From assembly GCF_000159955.1 (NCBI RefSeq), contig NZ_GG695986.1, positions 25,613 through 89,612 of the forward strand: DNA of 64,000 nt. Direction: 5' to 3'. Position 1 is the stretch's first letter. Every line of letters begins with the position of its first letter. The translations under genes were made by a program, and so were the position numbers. The notes below the pieces were generated by a model, which worked only from the letters and a program-made list of their open reading frames with translations, was not told the DNA's origin and ran no database searches. Positions 7,838 through 15,608 of this stretch are shown here, one piece after another. The DNA is from Paenibacillus sp. oral taxon 786 str. D14. GTDB lineage: Bacteria; Bacillota; Bacilli; Paenibacillales; Paenibacillaceae.

Positions 7838-8671
7838 TTGCTTATTCAGCTTAAGAATGCTCTGGTCTGCTGCATGACCGCTTCTCTGATCATGGTGGGC
7901 GGGACGGAATTTTATCCCGTCAAAGCCGCCGCACTGGATCTCGAAAACAGAGGGCCAGAATCTCAGGGGGACCAGGCGGACAAGAAGGCGGCACTCGTGC
8001 CCGCAGGTGCCAAGCCGGCAGATCTTGGTGAGCTGCGGCGCAAATATTCAGAAACCTTCATCTTCCGGGGGCCGGAGGTGAAGCAGATTGCACTGACCTT
8101 CGATGATGGTCCGGATCCGCGGTTTACGCCGCAAATTTTGGACGTGCTTCACCGGAAAGGGGTCAAAGCCACCTTCTTTGTTGTTGGTGCACGGGCTAAG
8201 AAGTTTCCCGGCCTGTTACGGCGGATGCATCACGAAGGCCATCTCATCGGCAATCACTCCTTTAATCATCCGAACTTCCGCAACCGCTCCATTAAGCAGT
8301 TCCAGAGCGAGATTTTACGCACGGAGAAAATTATCCAGAACGTCGTTGGATACCGTCCCCAGCTGATTCGGCCGCCTTATGGAGAAATCAAGGAAGAACA
8401 GGTTCAATGGGCGAAAAAGAACGGCTACACCCTCGTCAATTGGAATGTGGATTCACAGGATTGGAAAGGGATCGACAAGAACAAAGTGATCTCCAACGTG
8501 ATGCGCACGGCGGGGCCCGGCTCGATCATCCTTCAGCACTCAGGCGGCGGCGTTGGCTCCGACTTAACCGGCACCATCCAGGCTTTGCCGAAGATCATCG
8601 ACGCCTTGCAGGCACAGGGGTATCAATTCGTTGATCTTTCCGAGCTGCTGCATACGACCAAATACCGCTGA
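7838..8671 (+). CDS. Secreted polysaccharide deacetylase (NodB domain)
   Basis: An exported metal-dependent carbohydrate deacetylase of carbohydrate esterase family 4, probably acting on peptidoglycan or another cell-wall glycan. After a hydrophobic signal region (residues about 6-30, ending near VKAAA) and a short linker, the NodB domain spans about 80-270: LTFDDGPDP with the metal and catalytic aspartates (89, 90), the metal histidines in GNHSFNHPN (140, 144), RPPYGEI, and ILQHSGGG near the end. I favour TTG at 7838, which follows GGGGGA by 7 bases; the ATG at 7805 has no visible RBS. The sigma-A promoter is not obvious. Confidence 0.9.
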   Translation: MLIQLKNALVCCMTASLIMVGGTEFYPVKAAALDLENRGPESQGDQADKKAALVPAGAKPADLGELRRKYSETFIFRGPEVKQIALTFDDGPDPRFTPQILDVLHRKGVKATFFVVGARAKKFPGLLRRMHHEGHLIGNHSFNHPNFRNRSIKQFQSEILRTEKIIQNVVGYRPQLIRPPYGEIKEEQVQWAKKNGYTLVNWNVDSQDWKGIDKNKVISNVMRTAGPGSIILQHSGGGVGSDLTGTIQALPKIIDALQAQGYQFVDLSELLHTTKYR

Positions 8672-8716
8672 TGTATTGGGAATCATCTGAAAATCAGGCA
8701 CTTCGCCAGCAAGCAC

Positions 8717-8753
8717 AAAAAGTCGGCCAGGATACATTCTGACCGACTTTTTT
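8717..8753. terminator. Bidirectional terminator
   Basis: Stem AAAAAGTCGG (8717-8726) with CCGACTTTTTT (8743-8753), T-rich on both strands. It lies between the convergent deacetylase and LysM/3D genes. Confidence 0.88.
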
Positions 8754-8764
8754 AAACAAGGTGT

Positions 8765-9457
8765 TTAATTTAATACGTAAAGCGTCACATCTTGGAAACC
8801 AAACGATTTCGCATTTGCTGCGCTGCCGGGAATAAAGATATCAATCCGGTTACCCTTGATTGCGCCCCCCTGATCGGTGGCCGTAGCTACAAAAGCCTGA
8901 TCCGGCAGACCGTCATGGTTGTGGCCGGTCACCAGCACCTTTGTGCCCATCGGAATGACATTCGGATCAACAGCGATGGTACCAAGCTTCAGCGGGTTGC
9001 CGAAGTAGTCAACCGCGCCCCATTTTCCATTCTCACTAGCTGATGCCGAATACGCCGATGCTTTCACATTGATCGTTTTCGAGTAAGTAAAGGTTTTCCC
9101 CCATGCTTCAACCACGTTCCCGGTAGACATGACCTTGAGCTTGGAAGCGGAAGCAGTTGTCGTAGCTGCGCTCTCCTTCTTCGCCGGAGCAGCGGAAGCA
9201 ACTCCCGTCGTTTGGGTTTGAACTCCCGGAATGGTGATTTTTAAACCAGCGTAAATATTTTTCGGATTGATGGATGGGTTGGCAGCCATGAGCTTATTCA
9301 TATCTACGCCATATTTTTTGGCAAGAAGATAAAAAGTATCTCCTTCCACGGCTTTATGTACCGCGTCTGCATGGACGGAAGTCGTCTGCATCGGAATCGT
9401 AAGGCTTGCGGCGATCAGCGCCGTTGCTGCAATTTTAGACCAAATACGAGTATTCAA
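8765..9457 (-). CDS. Secreted LysM and 3D-domain cell-wall protein
   Basis: A 230-residue exported protein with a signal peptide (residues 1-30, cleaved near SVHADA), one LysM peptidoglycan-binding domain (about 33-77: HKAVEGDTFYLLAKKYG, INPKNIYAGLKITIP), an Ala/Thr linker, and a C-terminal 3D domain (about 128-229) with the three aspartates in VDPNVIP, ATDQGG and NRIDIF. The 3D fold is related to MltA-type lytic transglycosylases, as in YocH and YuiC, so it likely cleaves or remodels peptidoglycan. The start is TTG at 9457, with GGAGGG upstream. Expression is probably controlled by the c-di-AMP riboswitch in its leader. Confidence 0.93.
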   Translation of the reverse strand: MNTRIWSKIAATALIAASLTIPMQTTSVHADAVHKAVEGDTFYLLAKKYGVDMNKLMAANPSINPKNIYAGLKITIPGVQTQTTGVASAAPAKKESAATTTASASKLKVMSTGNVVEAWGKTFTYSKTINVKASAYSASASENGKWGAVDYFGNPLKLGTIAVDPNVIPMGTKVLVTGHNHDGLPDQAFVATATDQGGAIKGNRIDIFIPGSAANAKSFGFQDVTLYVLN

Positions 9458-9480
9458 ATGAATTGCCCTCCTTTTTACTG

Positions 9481-9628
9481 CGCCTGCGGAGTTAGTTGTC
9501 GGATTCGGGAAAAAGGATCATTCCCGGCGCATCGCTTCGATACGCTTCACCCCAAGAAAACAGTCAGCTAGGCAGCCCCTGTTTTCATCTTTCGTCCCCC
9601 GCACCTCAAGTTCAGGTTTCGGCCTACT
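9481..9628 (-). promoter_or_regulatory. ydaO/yuaA c-di-AMP riboswitch
   Basis: The minus-strand leader carries the conserved blocks of the ydaO class: CCGAAACCTGA at the 5' end, GCGGGGGAC, TTGGGGTGAA in the middle, then CCCGAATCCGAC and CTAACTCCGCAGGCG at the 3' end. The aptamer ends about 20 bases before the LysM/3D start codon. ydaO riboswitches bind cyclic di-AMP and commonly turn off wall hydrolase and ion-transport genes, which fits the downstream LysM/3D protein. Matching is by eye to remembered consensus. Confidence 0.88.
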
Positions 9629-9629
9629 T

Positions 9630-9638
9630 AATATATCA
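9630..9638 (-). promoter_or_regulatory. Extended -10 promoter for the riboswitch transcript
   Basis: On the minus strand TGATATATT forms an extended -10 (TG-N-TATATT) about 7-10 bases before the riboswitch's first conserved block, so transcription would start at the aptamer's edge. No good -35 is present at 17 bases. Confidence 0.5.
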
Positions 9639-9767
9639 CAATTTTGTAACCAATAGGTCAGGTAAATCCCACCAAACGGCGGAATTGCTTGATTGGACTG
9701 GTTACATTTTTGTGTTCAAAGGTAAAAAGAGTGTAAATTTAGATCGTACGTTCGATCCATCGGAGGA

Positions 9768-9803
9768 CAAAAAACCGCCCGAATGGAAGCTCGGACGGTC
9801 CTT
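9768..9803 (-). terminator. Terminator after the amino-acid ABC transporter
   Basis: On the minus strand, ACCGTCCGA pairs imperfectly with TCGGGCGGT and is followed by six Ts. It lies just after the ATPase stop codon at 9809. Confidence 0.8.
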
Positions 9804-9808
9804 AAGAT

Positions 9809-10531
9809 TTATAATACTTTGCTTAAAAAATCCTGCGTACGCTGATGCTTCGGCGCCCCAAACACCTCTTGCGGCGTACCTTGCTCCAGAATGACACCTT
9901 GATCCATAAACAGGATGCGGTCGCCAACCTCACGGGCAAATCCCATCTCATGCGTAACGATAACCATCGTCATTCCCCGTTCAGCCAGGTTCTTCATAAC
10001 GTCAAGCACCTCTCCGACCATTTCCGGGTCCAGGGCCGACGTCGGTTCATCAAACAGCATCACATGCGGCTCCATAGCCAATGCGCGGGCAATCGCAATC
10101 CGCTGCTTCTGTCCGCCGGAGAGCTGCGCCGGATAGGCGTCCCGCTTATCCTCCAGTCCAACCGTGCGAAGCAGGTCCATGGCGATCGCTTCCGCTTTGC
10201 CTTTATCGAGCTTCTTCACGCGAATCGGCGCGAGCGTAATGTTGTCGATCACGGTCTTGTGCGGGAATAGATTAAAGTGCTGGAACACCATCCCCATTTT
10301 CTCGCGGGTTTTATTGATGTCATGTCCCTTGGCGGTGATCGAAGCGCCTTCAAAGGTGATCTCCCCTTCGGTCGGAACCTCTAACAGGTTCAGGCAGCGG
10401 AGAAACGTACTTTTCCCCGACCCGCTAGGACCGATGACGACGACAACTTCGCCTTTGGAGATTTCCAGATCGATCCCGCGCAAAATATGGAGTTGGCCGA
10501 ATTTTTTATGCAAACCTTTAACGGTGATCAC
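9809..10531 (-). CDS. Polar amino-acid ABC transporter ATP-binding protein
   Basis: A 240-residue ABC ATPase of the GlnQ/HisP type that energises amino-acid import. Walker A is GPSGSGKST (about residues 33-41), the Q-loop is in [12 protein letters not shown], the signature is [15 protein letters not shown], Walker B with its Glu is [14 protein letters not shown], and the H-loop is [11 protein letters not shown]. The start overlaps the end of the permease gene by 14 bases. The substrate cannot be fixed from sequence; Gln, Arg or His importers share this layout. Confidence 0.95.
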   Translation of the reverse strand: MITVKGLHKKFGQLHILRGIDLEISKGEVVVVIGPSGSGKSTFLRCLNLLEVPTEGEITFEGASITAKGHDINKTREKMGMVFQHFNLFPHKTVIDNITLAPIRVKKLDKGKAEAIAMDLLRTVGLEDKRDAYPAQLSGGQKQRIAIARALAMEPHVMLFDEPTSALDPEMVGEVLDVMKNLAERGMTMVIVTHEMGFAREVGDRILFMDQGVILEQGTPQEVFGAPKHQRTQDFLSKVL

Positions 10532-11180
10532 TGGTCTTCAACTTCCTTTCGAACACGCCCAAAATCCGAGACAGCGTGAATGTCAGAATAAAGTACATAA
10601 TGGCGATGATCAAATAAGGCGTCATCCCATCGTACGTAATCGTCACGACGGACTGTGCTTGATAAATCAGCTCGGCCGTACCGATGATCGATACGATCGA
10701 CGATTCTTTAATGATCGTAATAAACTCGTTGCCAATCGCGGGAAGCACCGATTTGATCGCCTGCGGAATGATGATATGGCGCATAGCCATCCCTTTGGTC
10801 ATCCCCAAGGAACGGGCCGCTTCCCCTTGTCCCCGATCGACACCTTGAATGCCGGCACGGAAAATTTCCGCCAAATAAGCCGAACTGTTAATGGACAATG
10901 TAATCGCACCTGACTGAATCGGGGTGAAATTAATATCAAACATAAATGCGAACCCGTAGTGAATAATCAACAGCTGTACCATCATTGGGGTGCCACGCAG
11001 AAATTCAACCCACACATGCCCCAGAAACCGTAGGATCCCCCATGGCGACATGCGCAATAGTGCGATCAACAAACCAAGAAAGAAGCCGCATATCACGCTG
11101 ATCGCTGCCAAGAGTAGGGTATACTGAACACCGGCCAAGAAGTAACTGCGGTATTCCATAAACATTGAAATTAAGTCCAT
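10518..11180 (-). CDS. Polar amino-acid ABC transporter permease
   Basis: A 220-residue permease of the HisM/GlnP family. Several membrane helices are visible ([40 protein letters not shown] near the C-terminus). The family signature is [20 protein letters not shown], and the EAA loop is [23 protein letters not shown]. It partners the overlapping downstream ATPase and the upstream binding protein. The start ATG has GGAGGAAGG-type purine-rich sequence upstream. Confidence 0.95.
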   Translation of the reverse strand: MDLISMFMEYRSYFLAGVQYTLLLAAISVICGFFLGLLIALLRMSPWGILRFLGHVWVEFLRGTPMMVQLLIIHYGFAFMFDINFTPIQSGAITLSINSSAYLAEIFRAGIQGVDRGQGEAARSLGMTKGMAMRHIIIPQAIKSVLPAIGNEFITIIKESSIVSIIGTAELIYQAQSVVTITYDGMTPYLIIAIMYFILTFTLSRILGVFERKLKTSDHR

Positions 11181-11220
11181 AACGCCTTCCTTCCTCCTCC
11201 TTTACCTTAAACCCTTAAGC

Positions 11221-11260
11221 AAAAAAACAGAAAATAGCGAAAGCTTCGCTATTTTCTGTG
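11221..11260 (-). terminator. Intra-operon terminator between binding protein and permease
   Basis: A perfect 14-bp stem, ACAGAAAATAGCGA (11227-11240) with its complement (11246-11259), followed on the minus strand by seven Ts. Partial termination here would keep the binding protein in excess over the membrane subunits, a common arrangement in ABC importers. Confidence 0.88.
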
Positions 11261-11274
11261 GATGGATATCGTGA

Positions 11275-12126
11275 TTATTTTTCGGCCAGTTCGCTAGCTT
11301 CGGCAACGAATTGATCGATGCTGCCTGCGCTAATCAAGCGATCGAGCGTCTTATTCACTTGATCCAACAGCTCTTGGTTGCCTTTCTTAATGCCAATCAC
11401 GTAGCCTTCATCCTCAGTTACCGGCTTGGCATCGGTGATGACCAGGCCTTTAACGTTCTTAACGAACGATTCTGCGACAGGACCTTCCAAAATAGCAGCA
11501 TCTACACGGTTGGAGTTCAACTGCATAATGATGTCATTGATTTTAGCCAGCGAGGTTAGTTTGGCATTCGGAATTTCCTTCGCCATTTCTTCTTGAATGG
11601 AACCTTGTTGAACGCCGATTTTCGCGCCCTCCAGCGATTCCATTGTGCTGAACTTGTCTTTGTCCGCTTCACGAGTCACCACAGCTTGCTCCGCTTTGTA
11701 GTAAATTTGCGACATGTCGATTTGTTCAGCACGTTCTGGAGTTGGGCTGAGTCCAGAAATGACGAGATCCACACGTCCGCTCGACAGCTCGTTCAGCAAC
11801 GTATCGAATTTCAAGTCTTTAATCTCCAGCTCAGCGCCCAGATCCTTAGCGATTTCCTTAGCGATTTCTACGTCGAAACCAACGATTTCGTCTTCGCCTT
11901 TGTCGTTCTTAATGTGGAATTCATACGGCGGGAAGTCCGCACTCATCCCTACGATCAGTTTCTTAGCCGGTTCGGTTTGGTCTCCGCCCGCTTGAGTCTC
12001 ATTTTGGTTCGCGGCTTGGCCGGCGTTGTTTGCCGCGTTGCCGCTGTTATTTTTTTCCTGACCACAAGCGGCCAGCACCATGGTTACCATCAAGACCGCT
12101 ATGAATAACATGCCCCATTTTTTCAT
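11275..12126 (-). CDS. Amino-acid ABC transporter substrate-binding lipoprotein
   Basis: A 283-residue extracellular solute-binding protein, family 3. The N-terminus is a lipoprotein signal with lipobox VLAAC (Cys at about residue 21), then an Asn/Gln/Ala-rich flexible linker to about 50. The binding domain has KKLIVGMSADFPPYEF, GFDVEIAKEIAKDLG, LSSGRVDLVISGLSPTPERA and GAKIGVQQGSIQEE. It feeds the downstream permease and ATPase. A well-formed sigma-A promoter lies upstream. Confidence 0.95.
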   Translation of the reverse strand: MKKWGMLFIAVLMVTMVLAACGQEKNNSGNAANNAGQAANQNETQAGGDQTEPAKKLIVGMSADFPPYEFHIKNDKGEDEIVGFDVEIAKEIAKDLGAELEIKDLKFDTLLNELSSGRVDLVISGLSPTPERAEQIDMSQIYYKAEQAVVTREADKDKFSTMESLEGAKIGVQQGSIQEEMAKEIPNAKLTSLAKINDIIMQLNSNRVDAAILEGPVAESFVKNVKGLVITDAKPVTEDEGYVIGIKKGNQELLDQVNKTLDRLISAGSIDQFVAEASELAEK

Positions 12127-12181
12127 GCTTTTCTCTCCTATTCTGCTTTACTTATTACACTCGATGATGATTACTGGGCTA

Positions 12182-12210
12182 ATTATAAATCAGAATGCAT
12201 ATATATGCAA
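12182..12210 (-). promoter_or_regulatory. Sigma-A promoter of the amino-acid ABC operon, with overlapping palindrome
   Basis: On the minus strand TTGCAT (12205-12210) and TATAAT (12182-12187) are separated by exactly 17 bases. The perfect 14-bp palindrome TGCATATATATGCA (12196-12209) covers the -35 and adjacent spacer, so it could be a repressor site. Confidence 0.8.
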
Positions 12211-12399
12211 AACAATTTTCATGATATACAAAAGTTTTCACAGATCTGCCCTATTGAACCTCGCAAATCCCTATTTATCATACTTTGGTCAATTCAATCC
12301 TGAATTATGTTTCACATTGGGTTCATGCTCCTTGCTGCCTTGGGGAATAATGAACATCATCACCATCCCTAGCGAATTTACGAGAGGAGGCGCCAATCA

Positions 12400-14148
12400 G
12401 TGCTGCTTGAAGCGCTCTACCATGTGCCCCGGGATAAATGGGCGTATGCCTATGATTCAACCACGATCCATCTTCGCATCCGGACCAAACGGGATGATGT
12501 GGAACAGGTTGTTGCGATGACCGGGGACAAATACGATTGGACGGGAACCTACCAGGAGCTGCCGATGGAAAAAACGGCCCATGACCGCATGTTCGACTAT
12601 TGGGAGGTCGCTGTGCGTCCCAAGTTCAAGCGCCTTTCCTATGCCTTTAAGCTTACGGCGGGAACGGAAACGGTTTACCTGCTGGACACGGGGATTCAAT
12701 CGGAGTCCCCTCAACCGCCGGGGGAATGCTTTGAATTCCCGTATATCCATGAAAACGAAGTAGTCCGGGTGCCGGAATGGGCGAAGCAAGCGGTCTTTTA
12801 TCAGATTATGCCGGAGCGGTTCGCCAATGGAGACCCTTCCAATGACCCCAAGCCGGTCGAAGCCTGGGGAGGCAAGCCGACCCGTGAAAATTACTTCGGC
12901 GGCGATTTGCAGGGAATCATTGACCACCTGGACGATTTGACGGACCTGGGTATCACGGCGATTTATCTCACGCCTCTATTTTTGGCTCCGTCCAACCATA
13001 AATACGACACCGTCGATTATAAGCAGGTTGACCCTCACTTTGGGAACAACGACTTGCTGCGGGAGTTGGTTGAGCATTGTCATAACCGAGGGATCCGGGT
13101 GGTGTTGGACGCGGTCTTTAATCATTGCGGGGAGCATTTCCCTCCGTTCCAGGACGTCCTCAAACATGGAGAAGCCTCCCCTTATGCCGGTTGGTTTCAT
13201 GTCAACCAGTTCCCTGCCAGAGTAGAGAACGGGATTCCGACTTATGATACGTTTGGGTTCTTCCCCAACATGCCTAAATTTAATACAGCGAACCCGGAAC
13301 TTAAGAAGTATTTGCTGGAAGTCGCCGAATATTGGATTAAGGAAATCAAATTGGACGGCTGGCGGCTTGACGTCGCTAATGAAATCGATCATTCGTTCTG
13401 GCGGGAGTTCCGGCAGGTGGTGAAACAGGCAAACCCGGAAGCCTATTTGATCGGAGAGGTATGGAGTGACTCACTAAACTGGCTGCTGGGCGATCAATTT
13501 GATTCGGTGATGAATTATCCCTTTGCGGATAAAGTGCTGGAGTTTTTTAACGGCGGTGTAGACGGGGCTGCCTTCTCCGATGAGATGGGTGCGCTGATCA
13601 TGCGATATCCGCATCAAACGAATGAAGTGATCTTCAACATGCTGGGCAGCCATGATACCCCCCGTCTGCTGACCCGTGTCGGCGGCGACAAGCGCAAGCT
13701 CAAGCTCTGCGTGGTGTTTCTGTTTACGTATATTGGAACGCCTTGCTTGTTCTACGGCGATGAGATCGGTCTAACTGGCGAGGGGGATCCAGATTGCCGG
13801 AAGTGCATGGAGTGGGATCGCAGCAAGCAGGACCGTGAGTTGTATGATTTCTACAAGCTGATGATTAGGCTGAGGAAGCAGCATCCGGCGCTTCGTCACG
13901 GTCATTTTCGATTTCTGCACGCGGAACCGGGGGATCCGTGTATCGTATACGAACGAATGGATGAGAAGATGCATTTTACCGTGTGGATGAACAATACCCC
14001 CAAGCCAGTCACCCTCACCCATCCGATGCAAACAAGCGATTGGCGGGACGCCCTTACCGAAGAAGCCGTCGCGCCAACGAACGGGGTCATGAGCATTTCC
14101 TTGGATCCTTACGGCTTCCGCATTTTGTATCGGCACATTCAAAAATAA
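12400..14148 (+). CDS. GH13 alpha-glucanase (neopullulanase/cyclomaltodextrinase type)
   Basis: A 582-residue glycoside hydrolase family 13 enzyme. The N-terminal 120 residues form a CBM34-like beta domain (YHVPRDKWAYAYDSTTIHLR, FDYWEVAV) typical of subfamily GH13_20. The barrel shows FYQIMPERFANGD, DAVFNHCG, the nucleophile Asp324 in GWRLDVANEID, the acid/base Glu353 in LIGEVWSD and the transition-state Asp419 in LGSHDTPR. There is no signal peptide, so it is cytoplasmic, degrading maltodextrins, cyclodextrins or glycogen branches. It starts with GTG, 9 bases after AGGAGG. It lies next to, and converges on, glgA. Confidence 0.92.
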   Translation: MLLEALYHVPRDKWAYAYDSTTIHLRIRTKRDDVEQVVAMTGDKYDWTGTYQELPMEKTAHDRMFDYWEVAVRPKFKRLSYAFKLTAGTETVYLLDTGIQSESPQPPGECFEFPYIHENEVVRVPEWAKQAVFYQIMPERFANGDPSNDPKPVEAWGGKPTRENYFGGDLQGIIDHLDDLTDLGITAIYLTPLFLAPSNHKYDTVDYKQVDPHFGNNDLLRELVEHCHNRGIRVVLDAVFNHCGEHFPPFQDVLKHGEASPYAGWFHVNQFPARVENGIPTYDTFGFFPNMPKFNTANPELKKYLLEVAEYWIKEIKLDGWRLDVANEIDHSFWREFRQVVKQANPEAYLIGEVWSDSLNWLLGDQFDSVMNYPFADKVLEFFNGGVDGAAFSDEMGALIMRYPHQTNEVIFNMLGSHDTPRLLTRVGGDKRKLKLCVVFLFTYIGTPCLFYGDEIGLTGEGDPDCRKCMEWDRSKQDRELYDFYKLMIRLRKQHPALRHGHFRFLHAEPGDPCIVYERMDEKMHFTVWMNNTPKPVTLTHPMQTSDWRDALTEEAVAPTNGVMSISLDPYGFRILYRHIQK

Positions 14149-14151
14149 CGA

Positions 14152-14184
14152 CAAAAAGCGGACGAGCGACTCGTCCGCTATTTC
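14152..14184. terminator. Bidirectional terminator between amylase and glgA
   Basis: A perfect 10-bp stem, AGCGGACGAG (14157-14166) with CTCGTCCGCT (14170-14179) and a 3-base loop. A run of five As precedes it (U run for the minus strand), and TTTCTTT follows on the plus strand. Confidence 0.88.
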
Positions 14185-15608
14185 TTTAGGCTCTCATAAA
14201 TGTGAATATATTGTCTTGCCGATGCATCCCAGCCGTAATCACCGGCGAATGCATTTGCTGTTATCCGATGCCAATGCTCAGGCTGGTGGTAGAACGACAC
14301 CGCCCGGCGAAGCGTGTACAACATATCATGCGCGTTATAGTTATGGAAGGTGAAGCCGTTGCCTTCGCTTGTAAATTCATTATAGGAACGCACGGTATCG
14401 TTGAGACCGCCGGTTTCTCTTACAACGGGGATTGTGCCGTACCGCAGCGCCAATAGCTGGCTGATGCCGCAAGGCTCAAAACGCGATGGCATTAGGAAGA
14501 TGTCGCTGCCGGCATAGATGCGCCGAGATAACGCGTCGCTGAACTTGATTTGGACCGACAGCTTCCCGGGATGACGCCATGCCGCTTCCCGGAACCAATC
14601 TTCATATGCGGGATCCCCCGTGCCAAGCAACACTAATTGCACATCGTCTGTGCTAAGCCATTCATCTAATACCCGAATGACCAGATCCAGCCCCTTCGGT
14701 TCGACCAGACGAGTAACCATCGAGATAAGCGGCGTATCCTGTGCTTCCGGCAGGCCCAGCTCCCGCTGAAGCACCGGTTTATTGGCGCGTTTCTGTCCCA
14801 AATTGCGACTGTAACGGGCGAATAGCTCCAGATCGGTCTCCGGATCATATAGTCGGGTATCGATCCCGTTCACGATTCCCGACAATCGGCCGCTGATTGA
14901 GCGAAGCAGACCGTCCAGCCCATAACCGTAATGCTCGGTCTTGATCTCCTCAGCATAAGTTGGGCTGACCGTCGTTACATGATCGGCGTAGACCAAGCCG
15001 GCTTTCATAAAGCTGACTTGATCGTAATACTCTACCCCTTCCGGCGTGAAGTAGTCCCAAGGGAGCCCCAACAGATCTCCCAGAATCTCTTTCGGAAAAA
15101 TCCCCTGATATAACAAGTTATGTATGGTATAAACGGTTCGAATATTCCGGTATTCGTGCCGATCTCGGTAATGCTCCTTTAACAAGAGCGGGACCATCGC
15201 CGTATGCCAGTCATGGCAATGAATAATGTCCGGCATAAACCCGGTAAGGGGAAGCAGCTCCAGCACCGCCCGATCCAAGTACGCGAACCGCTCGCCGTCA
15301 TCCCAATGCCCATAAATTCCTGTTCTGCCAAAATAGTCTTCGTTATCAATCATGTACACGGGAACCCCTTCCCAGTCCAGCCGGGAAATGCCGCCATACT
15401 TCTTCCGCCATCCCACCGGAACCGTACCCGTGCCAAGATGATGCAGACGCTCACGGTAAACTTGCGGCAGCTCGCGATATCTTGGCATGATGATCCGCAC
15501 ATCATGGCCCGCTTCAATCAGTGCCTTTGGCAGTGCCCCAATCACGTCAGCCAAGCCTCCGGTTTTGATAAACGGTGCGACTTCGGCCGCAGCAAACAAA
15601 ATCTTCAT
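14178..15608 (-). CDS. glgA: Glycogen synthase
   Basis: A 476-residue GT5 glucosyltransferase that extends glycogen from ADP-glucose. It has the N-terminal KTGGLADV motif with the ADP-glucose-binding lysine (Lys15), CHDWHTAMVP, TVYTIHNLLYQG, VNGIDTRLYDP, the GT-B C-terminal motif SMVTRLVEPKGLDLV, and RFEPCGISQLLALRYGTIPV with ETGGLNDTV. The frame extends further upstream, but ATG 15608 follows GGAGGG and overlaps the glgB stop in ATGA, so the two are translationally coupled. Confidence 0.96.
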   Translation of the reverse strand: MKILFAAAEVAPFIKTGGLADVIGALPKALIEAGHDVRIIMPRYRELPQVYRERLHHLGTGTVPVGWRKKYGGISRLDWEGVPVYMIDNEDYFGRTGIYGHWDDGERFAYLDRAVLELLPLTGFMPDIIHCHDWHTAMVPLLLKEHYRDRHEYRNIRTVYTIHNLLYQGIFPKEILGDLLGLPWDYFTPEGVEYYDQVSFMKAGLVYADHVTTVSPTYAEEIKTEHYGYGLDGLLRSISGRLSGIVNGIDTRLYDPETDLELFARYSRNLGQKRANKPVLQRELGLPEAQDTPLISMVTRLVEPKGLDLVIRVLDEWLSTDDVQLVLLGTGDPAYEDWFREAAWRHPGKLSVQIKFSDALSRRIYAGSDIFLMPSRFEPCGISQLLALRYGTIPVVRETGGLNDTVRSYNEFTSEGNGFTFHNYNAHDMLYTLRRAVSFYHQPEHWHRITANAFAGDYGWDASARQYIHIYESLKK

